33,768 bases of DNA from Cytophagales bacterium (GTDB lineage: Bacteria > Bacteroidota > Bacteroidia > Cytophagales > Cyclobacteriaceae): contig WGNT01000065.1 in assembly GCA_016124425.1 (NCBI GenBank), positions 1 through 33,768 on the forward strand, written 5' to 3'. Under the pieces are notes generated by a model. It was not told the DNA's origin. It saw only the letters and a program-made list of their open reading frames with translations, and did no database searches. The position numbers and the translations under genes were made by a program. This document shows positions 8,289 through 15,486 of the stretch, one piece after another (position 1 is the first letter of the stretch; every line of letters starts with the position of its first letter).

Positions 8289-8323
8289 AGATGTAAAGAC
8301 CTATTGTCTTTTATTTGATAACC

Positions 8324-8355
8324 CAAAGGTACTACACGCATCATTTCTTTGCAAA
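8324..8355 (-). promoter_or_regulatory. Bacteroidota sigma-70 promoter of the tRNA-like RNA
   Basis: On the minus strand TTTG (8355-8352), exactly 20 nt, then TACCTTTG (8331-8324). This fits the Bacteroidota housekeeping consensus TTTG-N19-21-TAnnTTTG at every defined position. Transcription should start about 5-8 nt downstream, near 8318. Confidence 0.85.
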
Positions 8356-8746
8356 TATTCTATCTAAAATGTGAAATTTTTATATTATTTTTATTAAATG
8401 GAAATTATAATTGCGAAAAATGAAAATCATTATCCTTATTCGTCTTTGTTTTTGCTAAATACTAAATGTGAAAGTACGAATGGCTCAACACTGTTGATTA
8501 TCACCTGTAGCAATAGGTAAGAGAGGGAATCTTCTAGTTGTTTTGGTTCTTTCTGGCGTTCGTAGAGACGGCACCTGAAAAGAATCAGTGCTGATTTTGT
8601 ACCCCTTTTGGCTCAAACCCAGGCTGCACCTGTCAATCTCCGCTGGAAAGGAACGCGGTTCTGCCTGAATGCTTTTGGGAGGAACTTATCTTTTCCAAAA
8701 ATCCTTTTCTGTATGATGGGCACTAGCACGTCAAAAACCCTCAAAA
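8356..8746. other. 391-nt stretch without a recognised gene
   Basis: The first 100 nt are very A/T-rich. The rest is mixed in composition. On the minus strand a 66-codon frame is open from 8685 to the TGA at 8487-8485. It has a natural-looking amino-acid mix (segments FPAEIDRCSLGLSQKGYKI and FQVPSLRTPERTK) but no ATG or GTG start, so I leave it uncalled as a possible relic. No promoter for the following MFS gene could be pinned down. Confidence 0.5.
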
Positions 8747-9985
8747 ATGCTTATTTTTAAATCCCTCGCTTCAAAAAACTATCGCTTATTTTTCACCGGG
8801 CAGGCGTTTTCTAACTTGGGAAGCATGATGCAGCAAGTCGCAATAGGGTGGTTAGTCTATCGAATAACCGGTTCAGCCCTCCTGCTTGGCATAGTATCGT
8901 TCTCGCGCGAAATTGCCGTGTTTACCTTTTCCACAGTTGCAGGCGTATTAGCAGACCGATACAACAAACACCAATTGTTGATGGTTTGCCAGTCACTTAT
9001 CGCCGGTTTGGCCGTCATCCTTGCATTTCTTACCTTGACGGAGTCCATCAATATTGCGCTACTTATTACACTTCAACTGCTTTTTGGCTTAGTTTCAGGA
9101 CTAGAGATGCCGTCACGCCATGCTTTTGTGAATGACTTGGTGACCGACAAACTATACCTTACAAACGCCATTGCCCTTAACTCCTCCCTGTTTAACACGG
9201 CGAGGATTGTGGGTCCCGCCTTGGCAGGCGCATTAATTCCGATCATAAGTGAAGGCTACATATTTCTGATTTATGCCGTCGCAAGCATCATCGTCGTATT
9301 TATCTTCAGGAAGATACGCTACCTACCAGTGGCAAAGGAAAAACCGCAACGGAACTTCAAGGAGGAATTTCTCGATGGGGCGATCTATGCATTAACGACC
9401 CGACATATTCGTTTTTTGATCGTCTTTGTAGCTTCTATTACCCTTGTAGGAATTTCATATACTGTAGTCCTACCCGTTGTAGCATCAGAGGTGCTTATGG
9501 GGGACGCGCTTGTTTATGGTTACATGACGAGCGCTATAGGTATAGGAAGTCTGATAGGTGCTGTCTTTGTCGGCAGCAAGAGTCAGGTGCTTGGGCTGGA
9601 CAAGTGGATTTTAGCAGGTTCCTTTACATTTGGCGTAGGGTTGTTGGTTTTTTCGGCTTCGTCCGTACTGCTACTTTCCCTAGCTGCATTAGTGACTACC
9701 GGGCTTGGACGCGTATTCATATTCACAGGTACGAATACCTTACTTCAAACCCTAGCTCCAGAAGAAAAACGGGGGCGGGTCCTCAGTTTCTATATCATGC
9801 TTTTTATGGGAGCACTCGCTCTAGGCAGTTTTGGAATAGGACTAGTTACGGATTGGATGGGAGCACCGCTAACCTTATTGGGTAGTTCATTTGGAGTCTT
9901 GGTCTTATCGGCATACTACGCCAAACAGCTACCTATGTTACGAAAAAGAACCTACAGGGCTATGAAGCAATCGGGCATAGTATAG
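8747..9985 (+). CDS. MFS transporter, DHA3/EntS-like exporter
   Basis: A 412-residue inner-membrane transporter with about 12 hydrophobic segments. The N-terminus (FKSLASKNYRLFFTGQAFSNLG) and the segment QQVAIGWLVYRITGSALLLG, with an LADRYNKHQLL loop between membrane segments 2 and 3, are typical of the EntS-like multidrug/siderophore exporter group of the major facilitator superfamily. A second MFS-type loop, EEKRGRVLSFYIMLFMG, follows in the C-terminal half. It stands alone between the tRNA-like RNA gene and a gene-free stretch of about 310 nt. Substrate unknown; export of a small amphipathic compound or siderophore is the family expectation. Confidence 0.9.
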   Translation: MLIFKSLASKNYRLFFTGQAFSNLGSMMQQVAIGWLVYRITGSALLLGIVSFSREIAVFTFSTVAGVLADRYNKHQLLMVCQSLIAGLAVILAFLTLTESINIALLITLQLLFGLVSGLEMPSRHAFVNDLVTDKLYLTNAIALNSSLFNTARIVGPALAGALIPIISEGYIFLIYAVASIIVVFIFRKIRYLPVAKEKPQRNFKEEFLDGAIYALTTRHIRFLIVFVASITLVGISYTVVLPVVASEVLMGDALVYGYMTSAIGIGSLIGAVFVGSKSQVLGLDKWILAGSFTFGVGLLVFSASSVLLLSLAALVTTGLGRVFIFTGTNTLLQTLAPEEKRGRVLSFYIMLFMGALALGSFGIGLVTDWMGAPLTLLGSSFGVLVLSAYYAKQLPMLRKRTYRAMKQSGIV

Positions 9986-10140
9986 GATTTTTGGTCCACT
10001 TCTCTAGAATAGGAAGACGAGTGGCGACTGGAAAAATGTAAGCACTTGAGACAATTCTTGTATTGACCGGGGAACTTCGCGAAATGGATTCAACTAGTGG
10101 AAAAGGTAATTCATAATCTGTCTAGATGGTACCTGGGAAA

Positions 10141-10185
10141 GCGAATTTACCTACCGAGGGGGAATGAACATTCGGGTAAATTCGC
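10141..10185. repeat. inverted repeat, 11-bp perfect stem
   Basis: GCGAATTTACC (10141-10151) and GGTAAATTCGC (10175-10185) are exact reverse complements, separated by 23 nt that contain an inner GAAT/ATTC hairpin (10162-10173). There is no T run on either side, so it is not a classical terminator. It may be a regulatory hairpin in a leader or a small palindromic repeat. Confidence 0.8.
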
Positions 10186-10257
10186 AAATGGAGGTGAACA
10201 TTGTTCCCGTATTTATGACTCTTCCTACATTCATTTTTCAGCTTCGTTTATTTTTTG

Positions 10258-10265
10258 TACCTTTG
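10258..10265 (+). promoter_or_regulatory. -7 promoter element of the TspO-related gene
   Basis: TACCTTTG matches the Bacteroidota TAnnTTTG -7 consensus and lies 34 nt before the ATG at 10300. The -33 position is T-rich but lacks a clean TTTG. Confidence 0.6.
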
Positions 10266-10299
10266 AAATTATAAGAAGTAAGAATTAAACCCCCACACT

Positions 10300-11094
10300 A
10301 TGAAAGCCTTACCTCTTCTCATCCTTAACACGGTTACTTTTTTACTAACACTTGTCATAAATTACCTCATTGGAAGTGGCTCAAGTGGCGAGCGCACAGT
10401 CGGCGAAGTCAGCGACTTGTACCCAACTCTTATCACTCCGGCGGGATACGCTTTTGCCATTTGGGGAATTATTTACCTGTTTCTATTGGGGTATTTAGGA
10501 GCTCAGTGGGTAGGTTATTTCAACAAAAGGAATGAGGATTCTTTACTTCCATCCGGAATTTGGTTTGCTGCTTCAAATATTTTTAACGGGCTTTGGGTGA
10601 TACTTTGGACCAATGTCGCTATGGTATGGTCGGTTTTGATCATCTCTGCCCTATTATTTTCGTTGATTCAACTGGTAATTAGACTGAAACTTGAATTATG
10701 GAATGCTCCTGTGAAAATAATCCTGTTCGTCTGGTGGCCAATTACAATTTATACTGGCTGGGTTGTCCTCGCTACTACGCTTAACATTTCCATCTGGTTA
10801 AACAGTATCAACTTACTTCAAAATATCTTGACACCAGAGATTTGGGCTATTGTTGTTCTCGCAGTAGCCTCTGCGGTGTATGTCTTTTTAACCTTTACCA
10901 GGAACATGCGTGAGGCAGCTTTAGTGGGGGTTTGGGGTACCATCGCGATTGCGGTCAAGCAATGGGAGCAGAACGAAACCGTGGTGTATGCTTCATTGAC
11001 GGCAGCCGTTGTGTTATTCCTCATCGCTGGATACCATGCCTTTAAGAACGCGACTGCACCGCCACCATCGGGAAGTCGCCCTTCATCTCTCTAA
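10300..11094 (+). CDS. tryptophan-rich TspO/MBR-related membrane protein
   Basis: A 264-residue, very hydrophobic protein with about seven membrane segments. The segment PTLITPAGYAFAIWGIIYLF followed by a run of Trp-containing helices (IWFAASNIFNGLWVILW, VWWPITIYTGWVV) is characteristic of the long tryptophan-rich sensory-protein family related to TspO. Short TspO proteins bind porphyrins and cholesterol-like ligands; the function of the long form is not established. It has its own -7 element and a hairpin-rich upstream region. Its 3' end overlaps the convergent reductase gene by 4 nt. Family fairly sure, role unknown. Confidence 0.83.
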   Translation: MKALPLLILNTVTFLLTLVINYLIGSGSSGERTVGEVSDLYPTLITPAGYAFAIWGIIYLFLLGYLGAQWVGYFNKRNEDSLLPSGIWFAASNIFNGLWVILWTNVAMVWSVLIISALLFSLIQLVIRLKLELWNAPVKIILFVWWPITIYTGWVVLATTLNISIWLNSINLLQNILTPEIWAIVVLAVASAVYVFLTFTRNMREAALVGVWGTIAIAVKQWEQNETVVYASLTAAVVLFLIAGYHAFKNATAPPPSGSRPSSL

Positions 11095-12059
11095 ACAAGC
11101 AGTATTTTACCCATTCTTCCAGGTTTTTCATACGCTACAAGTGCTTCCTTCACACGCTCGAGCGGAAAAATTGCGTCAACATCTACCCGAAGATCAGCGG
11201 TACCTAATGTTGTTAGAACCGTCTGAAATGCCTTAGCACGAGAAACTGCATCTAAATCTTTTAGGTAGCTACTTAGCCAAAAACCTTCCACCCGCAGATC
11301 CTTAAAAATCATTAGACCGCTGTTCAAGGGAATCTTTTCAAGACTGAGCATGCCATACACCATCATTGTTCCTTTTGTCTTCAGGCTAGCTAAAGCCATT
11401 GCTCCTACTTTTCCCCCAACGGCATCAAAAGCGACGGCGAAGCCCTCTCCACCGGTGACCGCTGAGAGTTCCGCGAGCCCGTTGTCGTTAGCTGTGTTCA
11501 CTACCGAGTCGGCACCAATGGCAAGCAGCTGACTAAGCTGTTCGCTCCTTCTGACGGTACATGCAACTCGGATTCCTTTTGCCTTAGCCATCTGAATCAC
11601 CAACTTGGAAAAAGCTGAGGCTCCGGCAGTCAGTAACAGCCAGTCTCCGGCTTTCAATCCGCTTTTTTGAAGCATGCCGTAAGCAGTCATTGGATTGATA
11701 AACGCCTGACACGCCACTTCATCTGGCATACCGTCCGGAACGGGAATAACCTGTGCTGCTGGCACGGTTACAAATTCTTGCCAAGTCCCTGATGTAGTGA
11801 AGATAACTCGATCTCCTATCTTTACACGATCCTGCAGGCTGGCTTTTTCAACAACACCAACTGCCTCAAAACCAGCACCACTCGGAAGCTGCGGGGAAAT
11901 CCCGTACATCCCTTGGATAAACATAATGTCTGAAGGATTGATATTTCTCGCCGTCACACGAATCAGTACTTCCCCTTCCACTGGCACAGGCAGATCCACT
12001 TCTTCCACCTTCAAAACATCCTGAGGTAAGCCAGTCTTATTAAATAGTACCTTTTTCAT
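11091..12059 (-). CDS. NADPH-dependent quinone/enoyl reductase, MDR family
   Basis: A 322-residue zinc-free medium-chain dehydrogenase/reductase. The GroES-like N-terminal half contains NINPSDIMFIQGMYG and GAGFEAVGVVE; residues 130-260 form the NAD(P)-binding Rossmann domain, with FINPMTAYGMLQ leading into LLLTAGASAFSKLVIQ. The catalytic zinc ligands and structural Cys cluster of alcohol dehydrogenases are absent. NINPSD and NPMTAY are typical of the MECR/quinone-oxidoreductase branch, which reduces enoyl-CoAs or quinones with NADPH. A 12-bp palindrome 30 nt upstream may be its operator. Overlaps the convergent TspO-related gene by 4 nt. Substrate not predictable. Confidence 0.9.
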   Translation of the reverse strand: MKKVLFNKTGLPQDVLKVEEVDLPVPVEGEVLIRVTARNINPSDIMFIQGMYGISPQLPSGAGFEAVGVVEKASLQDRVKIGDRVIFTTSGTWQEFVTVPAAQVIPVPDGMPDEVACQAFINPMTAYGMLQKSGLKAGDWLLLTAGASAFSKLVIQMAKAKGIRVACTVRRSEQLSQLLAIGADSVVNTANDNGLAELSAVTGGEGFAVAFDAVGGKVGAMALASLKTKGTMMVYGMLSLEKIPLNSGLMIFKDLRVEGFWLSSYLKDLDAVSRAKAFQTVLTTLGTADLRVDVDAIFPLERVKEALVAYEKPGRMGKILLV

Positions 12060-12088
12060 GTGTTTATAATTGTTTTTTAAAGGTTATC

Positions 12089-12100
12089 CCGACTAGTCGG
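12089..12100. promoter_or_regulatory. perfect palindrome CCGACTAGTCGG, candidate operator
   Basis: A 12-bp perfect dyad sits 30 nt upstream of the reductase start on the minus strand. Just downstream of it, toward the gene, is a degenerate -7-like AACCTTTA. This is where a TetR- or MarR-type repressor would block transcription of an electrophile- or quinone-responsive reductase. No regulator gene is adjacent in the window, so the link is inferred. Confidence 0.45.
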
Positions 12101-12116
12101 AACACGCTATGGAATC

Positions 12117-12133
12117 CCTGCCAGTCCGGCAGG
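12117..12133. repeat. REP-like palindrome, copy 1
   Basis: CCTGCC-AGTCC-GGCAGG forms a 6-bp GC-rich hairpin and is followed by CAGGTCG. It shares the core TCCGGnAGGCAGG with the second copy 60 nt away. Such GC-rich palindromes are typical of dispersed intergenic repeats. Confidence 0.65.
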
Positions 12134-12177
12134 CAGGTCGCAACTACTATTATCCCTCCGGGCGTCGCCTGCATCAT

Positions 12178-12200
12178 GCCTGTCTGTCCGGTAGGCAGGC
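12178..12200. repeat. REP-like palindrome, copy 2
   Basis: GCCTGTCT and AGGCAGGC pair over 8 positions (one G-U) around a GTCCGGT loop. It carries the same TCCGGnAGGCAGG core as the copy at 12117-12133 and is likely the same repeat family. Confidence 0.65.
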
Positions 12201-12368
12201 TCGATTTCAAATGTTATATTTAGAGTGTAATCGACCACACCTTTTCCCTAATCAGCGAGGTGAACACTCCCTTATCAAAATCGGCAACTGCTCAACTAAT
12301 CATCGATTTTCCTGTTTTCTGACGTGCTATTTTCCGGTAGATGATTGGCCTTTGATTAGGATAATAGA

Positions 12369-13388
12369 TTAATCCTTTAATATGGAATCTATACGGACCA
12401 ATTCATCCTCACTAAACGCTAAGACCTTTATACTGTTGACATTATCGATCAACTGACTGACCTTACTTACTCCAACTAAAACGGTTGTAATCCTCGGGTC
12501 TTTCAGTAGCCAAGCAACGGCCATCTGTGCAAGTGTCTGCCCGCGCTCTTCAGCAAGTTCATTTAATGCCTGTATCTTTTTCAATAGCTCCGGAGTAATA
12601 GAATCAGGCTTAAGGTAACGCCCGTCCTTCACTGCCCTAGAATCTTCTGGAAAGCCCTGTAAGTATTTGCCGGTTAGAACACCCTGTTCCAATGGGGAAA
12701 ACGCAATTGATCCGATCCCCTCCTGTTCTAAAACATCAAGTAGGCCACCTTCAACCCATCGGTCAAGCATGCTATATCTGGGCTGATGAATGAGACAGGG
12801 CGTTCCGAGGGATTTGAGGATTTTTGCGGCTTTAGCCGTCTCCTCCGCATTGTATTGGGAAATTCCCACGTAGAGTGCCTTTCCTTGACGTACAAGTAGA
12901 TCCAACGCTCCCATAGTTTCTTCCATGGGGGTTTTTGGATCGGGCCTATGATGGTAAAAAATATCTACGTAGTCTAGCCCCATACGTTTGAGACTTTGAT
13001 CTAAACTGGCAACAAGGTATTTTTTGGACCCAAAATTACCGTATGGACCAGGCCACATGTCCCAGCCCGCCTTTGAGGAGATGATGAGTTCATCCCTATA
13101 GGGCAAGAAATCCTTTTGAAGTATCCTTCCAAAATTCTCCTCAGCAGCACCAAAGGGAGGTCCATAGTTATTTGCCAAGTCAAAATGAGTAATTCCCAAG
13201 TCAAAAGCCGTCCTGAGTATAATCCGTTGGTTTTTGAAATCATCCGTATGCCCGAAGTTATGCCAAAGACCTAAAGAAATCAGCGGTAAATCAATACCAC
13301 TGCTTCCACAGCGACGATACTTCATGGTATCGTATCGTCCTTCTGAAGCTTCATAACTTCCTAATGCATTATGATCGTTAATTTTCAT
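12369..13388 (-). CDS. aldo/keto reductase, L-glyceraldehyde-3-phosphate reductase (YghZ) type
   Basis: An NADPH-dependent TIM-barrel reductase of 339 residues from the chosen start. The stretch SLGLWHNFGH, the block THFDLANNYGPP with catalytic Tyr, ELIISSKAGWDMWPGPYG with catalytic Lys, IFYHHRPD with catalytic His, and SPLEQGVLTGKYL near the cofactor site all match YghZ, which detoxifies L-glyceraldehyde 3-phosphate and methylglyoxal-like aldehydes. The frame is open upstream to an ATG at 13439, but those 17 residues (MFLFAPLFLFIIK...) are A/T-rich upstream DNA translated by chance, so I use the ATG at 13388. It lies 53 nt after the minus-strand nuclease gene and could share its transcript. 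Confidence 0.93.
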   Translation of the reverse strand: MKINDHNALGSYEASEGRYDTMKYRRCGSSGIDLPLISLGLWHNFGHTDDFKNQRIILRTAFDLGITHFDLANNYGPPFGAAEENFGRILQKDFLPYRDELIISSKAGWDMWPGPYGNFGSKKYLVASLDQSLKRMGLDYVDIFYHHRPDPKTPMEETMGALDLLVRQGKALYVGISQYNAEETAKAAKILKSLGTPCLIHQPRYSMLDRWVEGGLLDVLEQEGIGSIAFSPLEQGVLTGKYLQGFPEDSRAVKDGRYLKPDSITPELLKKIQALNELAEERGQTLAQMAVAWLLKDPRITTVLVGVSKVSQLIDNVNSIKVLAFSEDELVRIDSILKD

Positions 13389-13441
13389 AGCTCGTAAATT
13401 TTTAATTATAAATAAGAATAAAGGAGCAAAAAGAAACACCC

Positions 13442-14830
13442 TTAAGCTGTAGGCATCATTCCTTCCAAGCCGGAAAGGTAATGAATGTTTTCCTTTTTGC
13501 CTTTCTCCAGGTAAGCCCGTAACAGGTATTTCGTCTCGAACACCGGCTTAACCCGATTTAGTGAAGGAATAATATCCTCCGTTCTCCCAAACGATACAGA
13601 CCGGTCCACAAATCCGTAGGCCGCCAGAAGGCCGTCTTCAAAAAGTAACGCCGCCTCCTCATCCCGTTCTCTACCCTTTTCTTTGATCAGAATCGTGGAG
13701 CCGTCTAACTGTATTTTGGTCAGTGTGGTTTGTACGCGTTTCGCATAGGTTTCCAAGGGTTCGACGCCACAGCAGGCACCAAGACAGTTCCCTTCTTTAT
13801 AATCAAAGCAGGCATCTGCCGCCTTTTGAATACCGCAGAGCTTTGGACAAAGTTGGTTCGATTTTACGAGTTCCAACAGGTAATACCAAGCATCTGAGTG
13901 GGTAGAAAAGGCTAATAGTGGCTTTAGCGGGCCTTTAATTTTTGAAATGGAAAAACGGGGTAACCCCTGTTGGTCTTCATAGCAGAAGAGACCCCAAGAA
14001 GTCGCATGCACCTTTAGCGACCGATTATATTTCGGCCATAGTTTCTTGATTTCCATCATTTCCAGCAACAGGGCTAAAAACTCATTGCCAGTGAGTTCGT
14101 AGCTCACATCGTGAATCTCCGTTTTCATGGCAATTTTGGCTTTTCCCGAAAAATGGCTTTTAAACCGGCTTTTGATATTAACAGCTTTGCCTATGTAAAT
14201 GACCTTTCCATGCTTATCGTGGAAATAATAAACTCCCGGCGCCTCAGGTAAGGCAGCACAGGTTTCTTGGCTAATATGGGGAGGCAAAGCAACCTCCTTT
14301 TTCCTGTTTTTTATAGCCGCAGCAATGATGCCCTGTTCGTCTGCTTCAATAAGCTGGCCAAAAAGTACAGCCGTAGCATACGCATCACCCAACGCTCTGT
14401 GCCGTTCGGCGATGGTTATGTTCCGTTGGCCACATAATGTCCCCAAGGAATAGGATCTATACCCGGGGAAGATTTTCCTTGATAGACGAACGGTGCACAA
14501 TAATGCAGGATTAAACATTATCCCCACCCTGGCAAAGGCATCTTTGACAAAGTTTGCATCGAAATTCACGTTATGGGCAACAAAAATTTTCCCGTCCAAC
14601 AGCCCAAAAAGTTTTCCAGCGATATCCTTGAAGGTTGGAGCATCCTCAAGCATCCTTCCCTCTATACCCGTGAGGCCTGTAATAAATCCAGGAATCGACC
14701 GCTCCGGATTGATTAACGTTTGGTATTGAGTGGTAATTTTTTGCCCATCGTGAACCACTACAGCGATTTCGATGATGCGGTTATCGGGGCTAAATCCCCC
14801 AGTTGTCTCAATATCTACTATGGCGTACAT
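13442..14830 (-). CDS. DEDDh exonuclease - GIY-YIG endonuclease fusion
   Basis: A 462-residue DNA-repair nuclease. Residues 1-165 are a DnaQ-like 3'-5' exonuclease with the full DEDDh set: D6, E8, D91, H144 and D149 (DIETTG, HNVNFDANF, HRALGDAYAT). Residues 195-275 are a UvrC-type GIY-YIG nuclease (GVYYF at 199, YIG at 212, R222, E250). Cysteines 328, 332, 341, 349, 353 and 354 follow; the CxxxxxxxCxxxC part matches the UvrC cysteine cluster reported to bind an iron-sulfur cluster. The UvrC C-terminal RNase H-like incision domain is missing. This is the Cho/DinG-neighbour type of protein often annotated as PolC-like exonuclease. Expected role: incision and trimming of damaged DNA. It starts divergently from the DinB gene. 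Confidence 0.92.
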   Translation of the reverse strand: MYAIVDIETTGGFSPDNRIIEIAVVVHDGQKITTQYQTLINPERSIPGFITGLTGIEGRMLEDAPTFKDIAGKLFGLLDGKIFVAHNVNFDANFVKDAFARVGIMFNPALLCTVRLSRKIFPGYRSYSLGTLCGQRNITIAERHRALGDAYATAVLFGQLIEADEQGIIAAAIKNRKKEVALPPHISQETCAALPEAPGVYYFHDKHGKVIYIGKAVNIKSRFKSHFSGKAKIAMKTEIHDVSYELTGNEFLALLLEMMEIKKLWPKYNRSLKVHATSWGLFCYEDQQGLPRFSISKIKGPLKPLLAFSTHSDAWYYLLELVKSNQLCPKLCGIQKAADACFDYKEGNCLGACCGVEPLETYAKRVQTTLTKIQLDGSTILIKEKGRERDEEAALLFEDGLLAAYGFVDRSVSFGRTEDIIPSLNRVKPVFETKYLLRAYLEKGKKENIHYLSGLEGMMPTA

Positions 14831-14946
14831 AGATTGGCCCAGGTTTTGGTAACAAAATGCAAATTGTATTTTGTAACTTTCCGTAACTATAAAAGTAACA
14901 CCTTCGGCTCAAGGTACAAATGGTCGGGGTATAAATTTCAATGTAA

Positions 14947-15483
14947 ATGAAAGAAATAGCAGATAACTGGCAAATGGAAATCACAGAGATCAGCTGGGCA
15001 TATGAACAATTATTAAATGCCATCCCCGGCCCTGCTTTTAATATGAGAAAAACGCCCGAAATGTGGAGCCCAGGAGAAATCATCGATCACCTTTACACAT
15101 TAAATGCCAGCTATTTCCCCATTTTCGACTCCATTTTAGCAGGCAATTACCATAAACCTCTAGCCGGCTATGTGCCTTTTTTGGCAACCAAAGTTGGAGA
15201 GATGCTCCTAAAGGCAATGCAAAATCCAAAGAAAACAAAAACCCTTCCGCTATGGGAACCCAGACACAGTCTCATCGATCCGGTCGAGGGAAAAAAGTTT
15301 CTAGATCAGCAGGACCAACTTTCGGCCTACATTGAAAAATTGGATCCCTATTTAGAAAAAAACCTGATAATAGCTTCCCCAGCCAGCCGTTTTGTGGTGT
15401 ATCCACTTGATCAGGCCATTGCTATTCTTTTGGCCCATGAAAAGAGGCATTTACAACAACTCGAAGAAACAATGATTCACTAA
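14947..15483 (+). CDS. DinB-fold metal-dependent protein (DinB_2/YfiT-like)
   Basis: A 178-residue four-helix bundle protein of the DinB/YfiT superfamily. Metal-binding histidines are visible: H48 in the SPGEIIDHLYTLNASY helix and the H164-EKR-H168 pair in the last helix (LLAHEKRHLQQLEE). Members act as thiol-dependent S-transferases or are stress-induced proteins of unknown activity. It is divergent from the repair nuclease, with about 116 nt between the two starts, and is followed after 3 nt by the acetyltransferase gene, so those two form an operon. Superfamily sure; reaction unknown. Confidence 0.88.
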   Translation: MKEIADNWQMEITEISWAYEQLLNAIPGPAFNMRKTPEMWSPGEIIDHLYTLNASYFPIFDSILAGNYHKPLAGYVPFLATKVGEMLLKAMQNPKKTKTLPLWEPRHSLIDPVEGKKFLDQQDQLSAYIEKLDPYLEKNLIIASPASRFVVYPLDQAIAILLAHEKRHLQQLEETMIH

Positions 15484-15486
15484 CCT

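Larger units (their letters stand above)
8097..8318 (-). ncRNA. small RNA gene with tRNA-like core, about 220 nt
   Basis: A stand-alone transcription unit on the minus strand with no protein-coding potential seen. In transcript order it has a near-perfect promoter (8355-8324), a short leader with a 6-bp hairpin AAAGAC/GTCTTT (8311-8306 and 8300-8295, loop AATAG), a 124-nt tRNA-like domain (8288-8165), an A/T-rich linker, and an intrinsic terminator (8133-8097). The start given is estimated from the promoter, not mapped. I do not recognise it as tmRNA, 6S RNA, RNase P RNA, SRP RNA or a known riboswitch. Confidence 0.75.
9986..10299. other. 314-nt intergenic region with nested hairpins
   Basis: No convincing gene. 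It holds the long inverted repeat at 10141-10185, a perfect GAACA-T-TGTTC palindrome at 10196-10206, a direct repeat TGAACATT (10165-10172 and 10195-10202, 30 nt apart), and the -7 element of the next gene at 10258-10265. A 63-codon frame at 10097-10288 crosses all of these and looks non-coding. Confidence 0.55.
12060..12368. other. 309-nt intergenic region with palindromes
   Basis: No gene is visible. The stretch holds the perfect palindrome at 12089-12100 and two REP-like hairpins at 12117-12133 and 12178-12200. The remaining 165 nt next to the aldo/keto reductase stop show no recognisable feature. Confidence 0.6.

Noticed and set aside
8097..8318. tmRNA (ssrA)
   Set aside because: Too short, the D-arm is a full Leu-type arm unlike the reduced tmRNA one, and no tag reading frame or pseudoknot-rich domain is visible.
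10097..10288. 63-codon open frame
   Set aside because: It runs through the inverted repeats and the promoter of the next gene, and shows no protein-like pattern.
12117..12200. CRISPR repeat pair
   Set aside because: The two copies are palindromic and imperfect, with only two units and no cas genes in the window; they fit REP-like elements better.
13389..13439. Hydrophobic N-terminus for the aldo/keto reductase
   Set aside because: The YghZ-like enzymes are cytosolic; the 17 residues come from A/T-rich upstream DNA and the ATG at 13388 fits the family start.
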